From: Methylococcales bacterium | GTDB lineage: Bacteria > Pseudomonadota > Gammaproteobacteria > Methylococcales > Methylomonadaceae | Direction of reading: 5' to 3' | Assembly (NCBI GenBank): GCA_009692395.1 | Contig: SHZG01000013.1 | Coordinates: 1 to 21,983 of the forward strand | Length of the DNA: 21,983 nt | In this document: positions 15,157-21,983 of the stretch, piece after piece | Layout of the letters: each line of letters starts with the position of its first letter | How positions within the stretch are numbered: position 1 is the stretch's first letter | The notes under the pieces: generated by a model | What the model was told of the DNA's origin: nothing | The model's input: only the letters and a program-made list of their open reading frames with translations | Databases searched by the model: none | Position numbers and translations under genes: made by a program

Positions 15157-16353
15157 TTTATTAGCCGATGCGGATAGTTGCGTTAAATGTGGTTTGTGTT
15201 GACCAACCTGCCCTACTTACAGCAAGACGCAAAACGCCAATGAATCACCACGCGGGCGCATTGCTGTAATCCAAGGCTATGCGAGTGGTCAATTAAACAA
15301 CGCAGAAGCCGTGCGTGCTATATTGACAATTGTCTATTGTGTCGTGAATGTGAGCGTATTTGCCCCGCGCTGGTGCCTTATAGCCGCTTAATTGATAATT
15401 TTCGGACGCACTTTCAAGCGGAAAATCAACCATCACTCGCCTTCACGGTATTGAAAAAAATCTCGCACCATAAAACAGCTCGGCGATTAGCACAATCCAG
15501 TTTACGACTCTATCAATCAACGGGCTTACAAAAAACGGCGCGTCACCTCAACTTACCACGTTTATTACACCTCGATAAAATGGATCGTTTATTAAGCGAT
15601 TATGTCGAGCCGACGGTATTAAAAGACTATTATCCAGCAACGACAACTTGCAAAGGGTCGGTCGGTTTATTTGTTGGTTGTATGGGGGAAATGCTGGATT
15701 CTGAAACGGTAAATGCGGCAATTAAGGTATTAACAGCGGTTGGATTTAACGTTTATGTGCCAAGTCAGCAAACTTGTTGCGGTGCGCTGGCGTTGCATAG
15801 TGGCGATAAAATAACGGCTGATTCGTTAGCTAACATCAACACCGAAGCCTTCGGAGAACAGCCTTTAACTGCCATTATTACCATTGCCAGCGGTTGTGGT
15901 AGTCAATGACTAGAGTATGCACAGCGCGAATTTGCCGATAAGGTAATGGACATTAGTCAGTTTCTCGTAAGGTACGCATTGCGCACTTTATCCGACTTAC
16001 AACCTTTAGCTGCATCCGTGTGTTTGCACACACCGTGTTCATTAAAAAATGTCATGTGAGCAGAACAAGGCGCGTTGCAATTATTACAACAAATTTCTGA
16101 GTTAAGCGTTAATAAGCTACCCGATATGATTGTTTGTTGTGGTTCAGCTGGAAGCTATATGCTGGAACATTCAGCAATGGCGGAGGCTTTATTAGCGGAT
16201 GTAGTAAATGCGGCATCGACAACACCAGCGCGTTATTTGGTCAGCTCTAATATTGGTTGTGCGTTACACATTGCGGCAGGCTTGAAAGAACGAGGGATGA
16301 CAATGGAGGTGGTGCATCCTGTGGTGTTGATTGCGCGGCAACTCAAACACTAA
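15149..16353 (+). pseudogene. GlcF-like two-cluster Fe-S oxidoreductase, broken by three UGA codons and one frameshift
   Basis: Joined, the pieces give about 400 codons, the size of GlcF (glycolate oxidase Fe-S subunit). Two ferredoxin-type motifs come first: CVKCGLC-x-PTCP (from about codon 11) and NCLLCRECERICPALVPY. Two cysteine-rich domains follow: GLFVGCMGEMLD with QQTCCGALALHSG, then HTPCSLKNV with MIVCCGSAGSYM. UGA occurs at 15200-15202 (where relatives usually have Leu), 15907-15909 and 16057-16059. One base is missing near 15317-15318, between codons for VR and YIDNCLLC. The putative start is GTG 15149, overlapping the membrane gene. UGA is a normal stop in this window (aat, mtnA, hldE, gmhA), so these look like nonsense changes. 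A palindromic element is also inserted in frame at 15967-15990. The partner dehydrogenase is not here, so the substrate is unknown. Confidence 0.85.
15967..15990 (+). repeat. In-frame palindromic element inside the GlcF-like pseudogene
   Basis: GTAAGGTACGCA, then TTGCGCACTTTA: a diverged copy of the element at 1982-2006, with a near-identical left half. It reads VRYALRTL, the same codon phase as VRYAMRTL in mutT-thiE. It lies between the QFL and SDLQPLAASV codons, a linker region before the HTPCSLKN cysteine motif. Confidence 0.7.
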
Positions 16354-16356
16354 AAA

Positions 16357-16389
16357 AGACCTGCTAGGTTTTTCAAACCTAGCAGGTCT
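16357..16389. terminator. Palindromic repeat, AGACCTGC family, copy 3, between convergent genes
   Basis: Left arm AGACCTGCTAGGTTT (16357-16371), loop TTC, right arm AAACCTAGCAGGTCT (16375-16389): a perfect stem. It lies in the 51-base gap between the convergent GlcF-like pseudogene and speD, with an A run on its left, so it could terminate both. Confidence 0.8.
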
Positions 16390-16404
16390 GGTATCAAATT
16401 CAAC

Positions 16405-17220
16405 TTACTCTGGATCAGCCACTTTGATTTTTTTACGGCGAAAATTACGCCCATAAAAAATTTCCATTACTTCTCTACGCAGTTTCTTTTCAATTTCAGT
16501 TTTTTGTTGCCCTGATAAATTACTTTCTTTCTCAAACAAATAATTTTCCAATTCTGTTTCTTTCAACATCATTTTGGTGTGGAAAATATTTTCTTGATAG
16601 ACATTCACGTCAATCATTTGATAACTGTTTTGTGTATCTTTAGCAATATACTCTTGAATTGAAGTGATATTGTGGTCGATATAGTGTTTTTTACCTGACA
16701 CATCACGCGTAAAACCACGCACACGATAATCCATAGTCACCACATCGGATTCAAAACTATGAATTAAATAATTCAAGGCTTTTAACGGTGAAATGCGTCC
16801 ACACGTTGACACATCTATATCAGCACGAAAGGTACTAATACCGCTATCAGGATGACTTTCAGGGTAAGTATGAACGGTAATATGACTTTTATCTAAATGC
16901 CCTAATACGGTTTCAGGTAATGGCCCTGGTGATTGGCTATTCATGTTCGGTGGTGGCGGTGAATCCCCTTCAGAAATCAACATAGTCACGCTTGCACCTT
17001 GTGGATCATAATCTTGACGGGCAATATTCAACACTTGCGCACCAATAATTTCAGCCACATCCATTAGGATTTGTGTCAGTTTGTCTGAATTGTAGGCTTC
17101 ATCAATATATTCAATATACGCATTTTGTTGTTCTGCGGGTGCATAACAAATATCGTAAATATTGAAACTGAGCGACTTGGTTAAATTATTAAAACCGTGT
17201 AATTGTAGTTTGTTGGACAA
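16405..17220 (-). CDS. speD: S-adenosylmethionine decarboxylase proenzyme (SpeD)
   Basis: SpeD makes decarboxylated AdoMet, the aminopropyl donor for spermidine. The 271-residue protein is the E. coli type (class 1A): the core DKSHITVHTYPESHPDSG is self-cleaved between Lys111 and Ser112, the serine becoming the pyruvoyl group, and Cys140 lies in DVSTCGRISPLKALNYLIH. FESDVVTMDYRVRGFTRD and VNVYQENIFHTKMMLKE are also near-identical to the family. No speE is in the window. The reaction chain releases methylthioadenosine, the substrate feeding mtaD and mtnA nearby. It starts five bases after the OsmC-family gene, in one operon. Confidence 0.97.
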   Translation of the reverse strand: MSNKLQLHGFNNLTKSLSFNIYDICYAPAEQQNAYIEYIDEAYNSDKLTQILMDVAEIIGAQVLNIARQDYDPQGASVTMLISEGDSPPPPNMNSQSPGPLPETVLGHLDKSHITVHTYPESHPDSGISTFRADIDVSTCGRISPLKALNYLIHSFESDVVTMDYRVRGFTRDVSGKKHYIDHNITSIQEYIAKDTQNSYQMIDVNVYQENIFHTKMMLKETELENYLFEKESNLSGQQKTEIEKKLRREVMEIFYGRNFRRKKIKVADPE

Positions 17221-17224
17221 TGGT

Positions 17225-17644
17225 TTAAACCTCTATAACTTCAAAATCATGGGTAATTTCTACCCCCGCTTTTCCTAACATAATGGAAGCAGAACAATAT
17301 TTTTCTGCTGACAATTTCACTGCACGTTCTACGGCGGTCACTTTTAAATCATGACCTGTCACCACAAAATGCAGATGAATTTTACTAAATACACTGGGGA
17401 CAGTATCGACACGTTCTGCCGTTAATTCAGCAACACAGCCTGTTACTTGGTGTCTGCCTTTTTTTAAAATATCCACCACATCAAATGATGAACAACCACC
17501 AACGCCGAGTAACAACATTTCCATTGGACGCATACCGATATTACGACCACCGTGATCAGGCGGGCCATCCATGACGACCGCATGACCACTGCCCGTTTCA
17601 CCAACAAACATCACACCATCGACCCATTTAACTGTTGCTTGCAT
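17225..17644 (-). CDS. OsmC-family protein (YhfA-like)
   Basis: From ATG 17644 the protein has 139 residues, beginning MQATVKWVDGVMFVGETGSG. It shows LLLGVGGCSSFDVVDILKKGR and LSAEKYCSASIMLGKAG, the two cysteine motifs (Cys51, Cys117) of the OsmC/Ohr fold, which reduces organic peroxides or acts on small thiols. Sequence style is that of the YhfA subgroup, whose exact role is not settled. An in-frame start 13 codons upstream adds a poorly fitting tail (LLCTSFLSGEKR), so I prefer the inner ATG, which has GGGGA upstream. It leads an operon with speD, an association also seen in other gammaproteobacteria. Confidence 0.88.
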   Translation of the reverse strand: MQATVKWVDGVMFVGETGSGHAVVMDGPPDHGGRNIGMRPMEMLLLGVGGCSSFDVVDILKKGRHQVTGCVAELTAERVDTVPSVFSKIHLHFVVTGHDLKVTAVERAVKLSAEKYCSASIMLGKAGVEITHDFEVIEV

Positions 17645-17804
17645 TCTCTTTTCCCCAGATAAAAATGACGTGCATAGTAGCACATAATGATAATTGCTAA
17701 AATGCGGTTATTCATTTTTTACAGATAAACGCTATAAATTTAAAGCTCTTATATGACAATAGTGTTAATTTCTACGGCATTTCGTTGCAAAAACCAAAAA
17801 CTCA

Positions 17805-17833
17805 TTGAAACATCTTAAAATTTACGCTAGTTT
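17805..17833 (+). promoter_or_regulatory. Weak promoter candidate for the rubredoxin gene
   Basis: TTGAAA (17805-17810) and TAGTTT (17828-17833) are 17 bases apart, 40 bases upstream of the rubredoxin ATG, in a 229-base AT-rich gap divergent from the OsmC-family gene. The -35 is good and the -10 poor. Confidence 0.3.
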
Positions 17834-17873
17834 GACGAGCCGAAAGCAATCATAACCTTCCTAGGAGAAAACC

Positions 17874-18044
17874 ATGTCCGATTATAAAAAATACCAATGT
17901 GACGTTTGCGGTCATATTTACGATGAAGCCGAAGGCGACCCTGATTCAGGTATTGCCGCAGGAACGCGCTGGAAAGATGTACCCGAAGACTGGGTTTGCC
18001 CCGAATGTGGCGTAAGTAAAGACGAATACAGTCTAATAGACTGA
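17874..18044 (+). CDS. Rubredoxin
   Basis: A 56-residue protein, MSDYKKYQCDVCGHIYDEAE to ECGVSKDEYSLID. Two CxxC knuckles, CDVC (9-12) and CPEC (42-45), bind a single iron, and the GDPDSGIAAGTRWKDVPEDW stretch between them is standard for the family. It is a small cytoplasmic one-electron carrier. GGAG seven bases before the ATG gives a strong start. The reductase gene follows nine bases later, so the pair forms one transcript: NAD(P)H to reductase to rubredoxin to an unknown acceptor. No alkane hydroxylase or rubrerythrin is in the window. Confidence 0.95.
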   Translation: MSDYKKYQCDVCGHIYDEAEGDPDSGIAAGTRWKDVPEDWVCPECGVSKDEYSLID

Positions 18045-18053
18045 GGATAATTT

Positions 18054-19059
18054 ATGCACGTCATTATTATTGGCTCAGGCGTTGCCGGTATTAGCTTTGC
18101 AGAAACATACCGTGCCTTAGCAACAGATGCAGCAATCACGCTAATAACCCAAGAAAATGACGGCTATTATCCCCGCCCTTTGTTATCGCGTGGCTTTACC
18201 AAAGACGACATAGAACAGACCATTATTCTAAAAACCTTTGCTAAGTTACGCGATAATCACATCACTGTTCTGAGTGATACCAACGTTACTGACATTACAC
18301 GCACCCAAAAAACCATCACTGTGCGTCATGCCGAACAACAACAAACCCTCAGTTACGACAAACTCATTATTGCTACAGGTTCAAAAGCCTTTATTCCCGC
18401 GCCCTATCGCCCTTTTAATGACTTGTTCTTTTGCTTAAAACAGCCTGAGCGATTTCAAAGCCCTGCGCCGTGTTCGCGCCACCTTAGTAAAACCAAATTG
18501 GGCAATTATCGGCGGCGGTTTAATTGGTTGTGAAGTGGCTTCTGATTTAGCCGTTGCAGGCGATAACGTCACCTTATTTCATGTCATGGACAGACTCATG
18601 GAACGCCAATTAGTCCCCGAAGATTCTATCTTATTAAAACAAGTATTAGAAAACTCAGGTGTCAGCGTGCTGTTAAATCAAACCATCAGTAGTTTAAGCA
18701 AGCCACAAGAAAAAGTAGCTGTTATTACCGACATTACTCAAGAATTTGATGCTGTGATTGTCGCCTGTGGTTTCCAACCGCACACTGAATTAGCCGTACA
18801 AGCAGGACGTACCGTTGGTCGCGGTATAAAAGTGAATGACACGCTACAAACTGATGATGAATCCATCTATGCCCTAGGTGATGTTGCTGAACTACCCAAC
18901 GGTAAGCTGTATGCGTTTATTTTGCCGATACGCAGTCAAGCAATCTGGTTAGCTAATCACTTCGTCACTGAACAAGAATTTCAACGCTGGTCACCACCTG
19001 TGTTTACCACTAAAGCGAAAGTACATGGCTTTGAAGCGACACAACCTTATCAAGTTTAA
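18054..19059 (+). pseudogene. Rubredoxin--NAD(+) reductase, interrupted by a frameshift
   Basis: The first frame (18054-18533) gives the FAD half: MHVIIIGSGVAGISFAETYR, GYYPRPLLSRGF, LSYDKLIIATGSKAFIP. The second frame gives NSLSDFKALRRVRATLVKPN, the NAD-binding AIIGGGLIGCEVASDLA, DAVIVACGFQPHTELA and SIYALGDVAELPNGKLYAFI, ending FTTKAKVHGFEATQPYQV. The two join cleanly if one A of the AAAA run (18437-18440) is dropped: TTA then AAC AGC CTG, giving the expected NSL. The restored protein is about 334 residues and otherwise shows no defect. Both halves keep good coding quality, so the frameshift is recent or a sequencing error. Its place after rubredoxin supports the substrate. Confidence 0.85.
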
Positions 19060-19082
19060 ATAATAAAATTAAGAACATCGTC

Positions 19083-19871
19083 ATGGCAAATCCAAAAGTA
19101 GTTACAAAAAATGAGTCAGAAGAACCTACCCGCCGATTGGCAGTATTAATAGATGCTGATAATGCACAAGCGGCAATCATCGAAGGCTTATTAGAAGAAA
19201 TAGCCAGTTTTGGCGAAGCGACCGTAAAAAGAATTTACGGCGACTTTACCTCACCCCGAAGTTCACAATGGAAAAATTTTTTAAAAAAATATGCCATCAA
19301 ACCTGTTCAGCAATTTGCCTACGCCACAGGAAAAAACGCCACGGACAGTGCATTAATCATTGATGCAATGGACTTACTCTATACACGACGATTTGATGGC
19401 TTCTGCCTTGTTTCGAGTGACAGTGACTTTACAGGCTTAGCACTCCGCATCAGAGAAGAAGGCTTACTTGTGTTGGGCTTTGGTGAGAAAAAAACGCCAG
19501 ATGCCTTTAGAAATGCCTGCCATAAATTCACCCTGACTGAAGTCTTAAGACCTGTTGCACAACAAAAATCAGAACATATAACCGCCAATTCAGAGCAAAC
19601 CACGAGCGCAACACAAGAATCAGCCCTCGAAGATTCACCTGAAAATTTCATTTTAAACGCCCTTGAAAAAACCTGTAATGATTCAGGTTGGGCAAATCTT
19701 GCCAATCTAGGTAATTATTTGAACAAATTAAAGCCAGACTTCGATGCGCGGTTATATGGCTTTAAAAGTCTGGGTGCAATGGCAAAAGCCCACCCCGATC
19801 TGTTTGAAATACAACTAGAACAGAGTAATCCAAACTCACCCGCTAAAGTTCTGTATATTCGTAAAAAATAA
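19083..19871 (+). CDS. NYN-domain protein with C-terminal OST-HTH/LOTUS domain
   Basis: A 262-residue protein. Residues about 18-155 are a NYN (PIN-like nuclease fold) domain: RLAVLIDADNAQ with Asp24 and Asp26, VKRIYGDF, GKNATDSALIIDAMDLLY with Asp88, and VSSDSDFTGLALRIREEG with Asp113 and Asp115. These acidic residues match the metal site of NYN ribonucleases. After a Gln/Ser/Thr-rich linker (about 160-184), residues 185-262 fit an OST-HTH/LOTUS winged-helix domain (LGNYLNKLKPDFDARLYGFKSLGAMA), which binds RNA in eukaryotic relatives. It is therefore probably an RNA-binding ribonuclease; target unknown. It lies 23 bases after the rubredoxin reductase and 22 before bluB. Confidence 0.88.
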   Translation: MANPKVVTKNESEEPTRRLAVLIDADNAQAAIIEGLLEEIASFGEATVKRIYGDFTSPRSSQWKNFLKKYAIKPVQQFAYATGKNATDSALIIDAMDLLYTRRFDGFCLVSSDSDFTGLALRIREEGLLVLGFGEKKTPDAFRNACHKFTLTEVLRPVAQQKSEHITANSEQTTSATQESALEDSPENFILNALEKTCNDSGWANLANLGNYLNKLKPDFDARLYGFKSLGAMAKAHPDLFEIQLEQSNPNSPAKVLYIRKK

Positions 19872-19893
19872 CTAATTACCCGAACTAAGCATT

Positions 19894-20547
19894 ATGCCCC
19901 ACGCCTCTTACACCGAAGCAGAACGCGCCGCCATTTACCGTGTTATTTATGAACGCCGTGATATGCGCCACTTCTTGCCCAATGCTATCGACCCTGAGCT
20001 ATTAACGCGCTTGTTGCAAGCCGCACATCACGCGCCCAGTGTTGGTTTTATGCAGCCGTGGCGGTTCATTCGCATTACTGAATCCGAATTACGCATAAAA
20101 ATACACGCACTGGTTGAACAAGAACGTATCGCCACCGCTCAAGCGTTAAATGAGCGTGAAGACGAATTTATGAAACTCAAAGTAGAAGGCATCTTAGACT
20201 GTGGCGAGATATTGATTGCCGCACTTTGCGAACAGCGAGAAAAACATATTTTTGGGCGGCGCACCTTACCTGAAATGGATGTCGCCTCCTTATCTTGCGC
20301 TATACAAAATATGTGGCTAGCAGCCCGCGCCGAAGGTATCGGCATGGGTTGGGTGTCGATGTTTGAACCCACCGCTTTAAAAACACTGTTAGCTATGCCC
20401 GAAGATAGCCAGCCACTCGCCATTTTGTGCTTGGGTCATGTAGCATCATTTTATGATAAACCCATGCTAGAACAACAACACTGGGCAGAGCGTCAAACCC
20501 TGAACAGCTTATTATTTGAAAATTCATGGAACACACCGTGCCGTTAG
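19894..20547 (+). CDS. bluB: 5,6-dimethylbenzimidazole synthase (BluB)
   Basis: BluB breaks down reduced flavin with oxygen to form dimethylbenzimidazole, the lower ligand of cobalamin. It is a 217-residue nitroreductase-fold protein: YERRDMRHFLPNAIDP, AHHAPSVGFMQPWRFI, then RRTLPEMDVASLSCAIQNMWLAARAEGIGMGWVSMF and LCLGHVASFYDKPMLEQQHWA. Other nitroreductases share the fold, but the GFMQPW motif, the C-terminal region and the overlap with cobT (22 bases) support BluB. The need for oxygen suits an aerobic or microaerobic organism. Confidence 0.93.
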   Translation: MPHASYTEAERAAIYRVIYERRDMRHFLPNAIDPELLTRLLQAAHHAPSVGFMQPWRFIRITESELRIKIHALVEQERIATAQALNEREDEFMKLKVEGILDCGEILIAALCEQREKHIFGRRTLPEMDVASLSCAIQNMWLAARAEGIGMGWVSMFEPTALKTLLAMPEDSQPLAILCLGHVASFYDKPMLEQQHWAERQTLNSLLFENSWNTPCR

Positions 20548-21638
20548 ATTTTGTTATTCCCCCAGTTAGCACCGCTTTAAAATCTGCCTTACACACTAAA
20601 ATTAATCAAAAAACCAAACCCCTAGGCGCGTTAGGTCAACTAGAAACACTGGCTTTACAAATCGGCTTGTGTCACAACAGCTTAACGCCTTGCTTAACTA
20701 AACCCAGCATTCTCATTTTTGCAGGCGATCACGGCGTGGTTGCTGCGGGTGTCAGTGCGTATCCGCAAACTGTCACCGCGCAAATGGTGGCGAATTTTCT
20801 GGCTGGAGGCGCGGCGATTAGTGTATTTGCTAAACAGCACGGTTTAAAGTTGCTTATCGTTGATGCGGGTGTGAATGCGGATTTAGAGCCACATCCGCAG
20901 TTGGTCAATGCCAAGATAGGCATGGGAACGCAGAACTTTTTAACCCAGCCTGCGATGAATTCAGCCGATTGTTTACAAGCGATACAAACAGGCGCGAACT
21001 TGGTCGCTCAGCAATACGCGACAGGCTGTAACTGCATCGGCTTTGGAGAAATGGGCATCGGTAATACCTCTTCTGCCGCGTTATTGATGCACACGCTGAC
21101 AGGCTTGCCGTTAGCGCAGTGTGTGGGACGTGGCACAGGGTTAGATGATGAGCAACTTGCGCACAAAATAGCTGTCTTGCAACAAGCCTTAGAGAAAAAC
21201 GGTGGCAGGGGTAAGCTTTACAAACCCCAACAAACATTAAGCGGTTTTGTTGGGGGTCGTGCATCACCCCACCCTACGGCATTACAAGCATTAGCCACCT
21301 TCGGCGGTTTTGAAATTGCCATGATGGTCGGCGCGTACTTACAAGCCTCTGAACACGGCATGATTATCCTAGTCGATGGTTTCATTGCCAGCAGTGCCTT
21401 ATTAGTCGCCAGTTGTTTATATCCCGCCGTATTAGATTACTGCGTATTTTCCCACGTCTCCAACGAACAAGGACACCAAGCCCTATTACACCATTTCAAC
21501 GCCACCGCCTTATTAAATCTAAACCTACGCTTAGGCGAAGGCTCAGGCATTGCCTTAGCCTATCCGCTATTACAATCAGCGGTATTATTTTTGAATGAGA
21601 TGGCGAGTTTTGCGGAGGCAGGTGTGGATTCCAAATAA
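20526..21638 (+). CDS. cobT: Nicotinate-nucleotide--dimethylbenzimidazole phosphoribosyltransferase (CobT) with an inserted repeat
   Basis: CobT activates dimethylbenzimidazole to alpha-ribazole phosphate for cobalamin assembly, directly using the BluB product. The 370-residue protein shows KPLGALGQLE, IFAGDHGVVAAGVSAYPQTVT, GFGEMGIGNTSSAALLMHTLTG (Glu175), VGRGTGLDDEQLAHK, TFGGFEIAMMVGA, ILVDGFIASSALL and the catalytic RLGEGSGIALAYPLL (Glu338). Family members are near 350 residues. Compared with Salmonella CobT (Glu174 and catalytic Glu317, from memory), the offset is 1 before and 21 after residues about 227-249. That segment (GRGKLYKPQQTLSGF and on) is encoded by palindromic DNA, so it looks like an in-frame repeat insertion. 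ATG 20526 overlaps bluB by 22 bases. Confidence 0.94.
   Translation: MEHTVPLDFVIPPVSTALKSALHTKINQKTKPLGALGQLETLALQIGLCHNSLTPCLTKPSILIFAGDHGVVAAGVSAYPQTVTAQMVANFLAGGAAISVFAKQHGLKLLIVDAGVNADLEPHPQLVNAKIGMGTQNFLTQPAMNSADCLQAIQTGANLVAQQYATGCNCIGFGEMGIGNTSSAALLMHTLTGLPLAQCVGRGTGLDDEQLAHKIAVLQQALEKNGGRGKLYKPQQTLSGFVGGRASPHPTALQALATFGGFEIAMMVGAYLQASEHGMIILVDGFIASSALLVASCLYPAVLDYCVFSHVSNEQGHQALLHHFNATALLNLNLRLGEGSGIALAYPLLQSAVLFLNEMASFAEAGVDSK
21211..21275 (+). repeat. In-frame palindromic element inside cobT
   Basis: ACCCCAACAAA (21224-21234) faces TTTGTTGGGGGT (21246-21257) around CATTAAGCGGT; the GGGGG(T) also faces CACCCC (21265-21270) in a second, overlapping hairpin. The segment encodes about 20 residues absent from ordinary CobT and keeps the frame. 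The exact ends are uncertain by some bases. Confidence 0.65.
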
Positions 21639-21689
21639 AAAGGTAGAGAGTCTTCATTCGTGCAAGCGGCACATAAAAAATGAGCCATC

Positions 21690-21704
21690 ACCAGAAATTC
21701 TGGT
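21690..21704. repeat. Short palindrome downstream of cobT
   Basis: ACCAGAA, central A, TTCTGGT: a perfect 15-base palindrome 51 bases after the cobT stop. It could be part of a terminator or of another small repeat; there is no T run beside it. Confidence 0.4.
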
Positions 21705-21746
21705 TACGCCACACTAACTCAACTTACAAAACTAAAATAGAAATTT

Positions 21747-21884
21747 ATGAATAAAAAAAGGGCAGAAAGTCGAACACGTTATTACATTCGAGAGCAAGCA
21801 GAAAAAAGAGGTTGGAATCTTCAGCATCCTAGTAGAGGTCACACGATTACCCACAACTTCCCACAATGCGGTACAGTAAGATAA
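21747..21884 (+). pseudogene. Truncated N terminus, possibly of a restriction-modification-type protein
   Basis: A 45-codon frame begins MNKKRAESRTRYYIREQAEK and continues RGWNLQHPSRG, then turns into low-identity sequence (HTITHNFPQCGTVR) and stops. The first 31 residues resemble, from memory, the start of some N6-adenine DNA methylase/restriction proteins, where such a helix is followed by GG-x-F-L-E-E. The break after PSRG and the transposase start 27 bases beyond the stop suggest that an insertion sequence cut the gene at about 21835-21845. No membrane or signal sequence is present. Family assignment is tentative. Confidence 0.4.
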
Positions 21885-21910
21885 TTTGAACTAACAAACC
21901 GATGATAGCA

Positions 21911-21983
21911 ATGAACTGGATACAACAGGAACTGGGGGTCTGTGCTTGGGCGACACGAGACGTGTTGCGAGGTTGTACAAGGT
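21911..21983 (+). pseudogene. IS4/Tn5-like transposase, first codons, frameshifted, runs off the window
   Basis: From ATG 21911 the frame reads MNWIQQELG. One base further on, the plus-one frame reads GLCLGDTRRVARLYK to the window end. Together these match the N terminus of Tn5/IS4-type transposases, of pattern W-I-x-x-E-L-x-x-x-x-L-G-D-x-R-R-x-x-R-L. Adding one G to the GGGGG run (21935-21939) joins them as ELGGLCLGDTRR. Only about 25 residues are visible, so activity of the rest cannot be judged. Confidence 0.6.

Noticed and set aside
15200..16059. Selenocysteine or UGA reassignment in the GlcF-like gene
   Set aside because: The first UGA falls where relatives usually have Leu, no bacterial SECIS-like hairpin is evident just after it, a frameshift is also present, and UGA is an ordinary stop in at least four other genes here.
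19872..19893. Cobalamin riboswitch ahead of bluB-cobT
   Set aside because: The gap before bluB is only 22 bases and shows no B12-box-like sequence.

Overview
The window looks like a chromosomal segment of a gammaproteobacterium of moderate to low G+C. The full hldD-hldE-gmhA set implies a Gram-negative cell with heptose in its LPS, and aat-bpt, E. coli-type gshA, E. coli-type speD and cysZ are gammaproteobacterial in style. The many small palindromic repeats and the sulfur, rubredoxin and B12 genes make a sulfur-oxidiser-like lineage (Thiotrichales/Beggiatoaceae) my best guess. That lineage call is inference only.

Layout. Position 1 lies inside an IS1-like element (transposase start on the minus strand, 1-73). 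Then come argJ (arginine synthesis) and a MutT-ThiE fusion on the plus strand, and the coupled aat-bpt pair (N-end-rule aminoacyl transferases) on the minus strand. A repeat-rich stretch (3870-4920) holds a tiny lipoprotein and a MerC-like membrane domain fused to a GDCCVxC cysteine domain. trxB and mtaD follow on the minus strand. mtnA and cysZ run divergently on the plus strand. The heptose operon gmhA-hldE-hldD is on the minus strand. The plus-strand run gshA, cysH, an unknown 4-TM protein and a badly broken GlcF-like Fe-S protein comes next. It is followed by osmC-speD (minus), then rubredoxin, a frameshifted rubredoxin reductase, a NYN-LOTUS protein, bluB and cobT (plus). The right end has a truncated small ORF and the first codons of an IS4/Tn5-like transposase.

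How the genes fit together. Sulfur and thiol metabolism recurs: CysZ (sulfate uptake), CysH (APS/PAPS reduction), GshA (glutathione), TrxB (thioredoxin, the likely reductant for CysH) and OsmC (thiol peroxidase fold). SpeD makes the aminopropyl donor whose by-product, methylthioadenosine, is handled by MtaD and MtnA in methionine salvage. BluB and CobT make and attach the lower ligand of cobalamin.

The unusual part is repeat biology and gene decay. At least three intergenic palindrome families are present. Two further palindromic sequence types appear to be inserted in frame inside coding sequences: a GTAAGGTACGC element in mutT-thiE and in the glcF-like gene, in the same reading phase in both, and a different one in cobT. 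Four coding regions carry single-base frameshifts, three of them at short homopolymers. The glcF-like gene also has three in-frame UGA codons. Whether the indels are real decay or sequencing error cannot be decided from the sequence alone.
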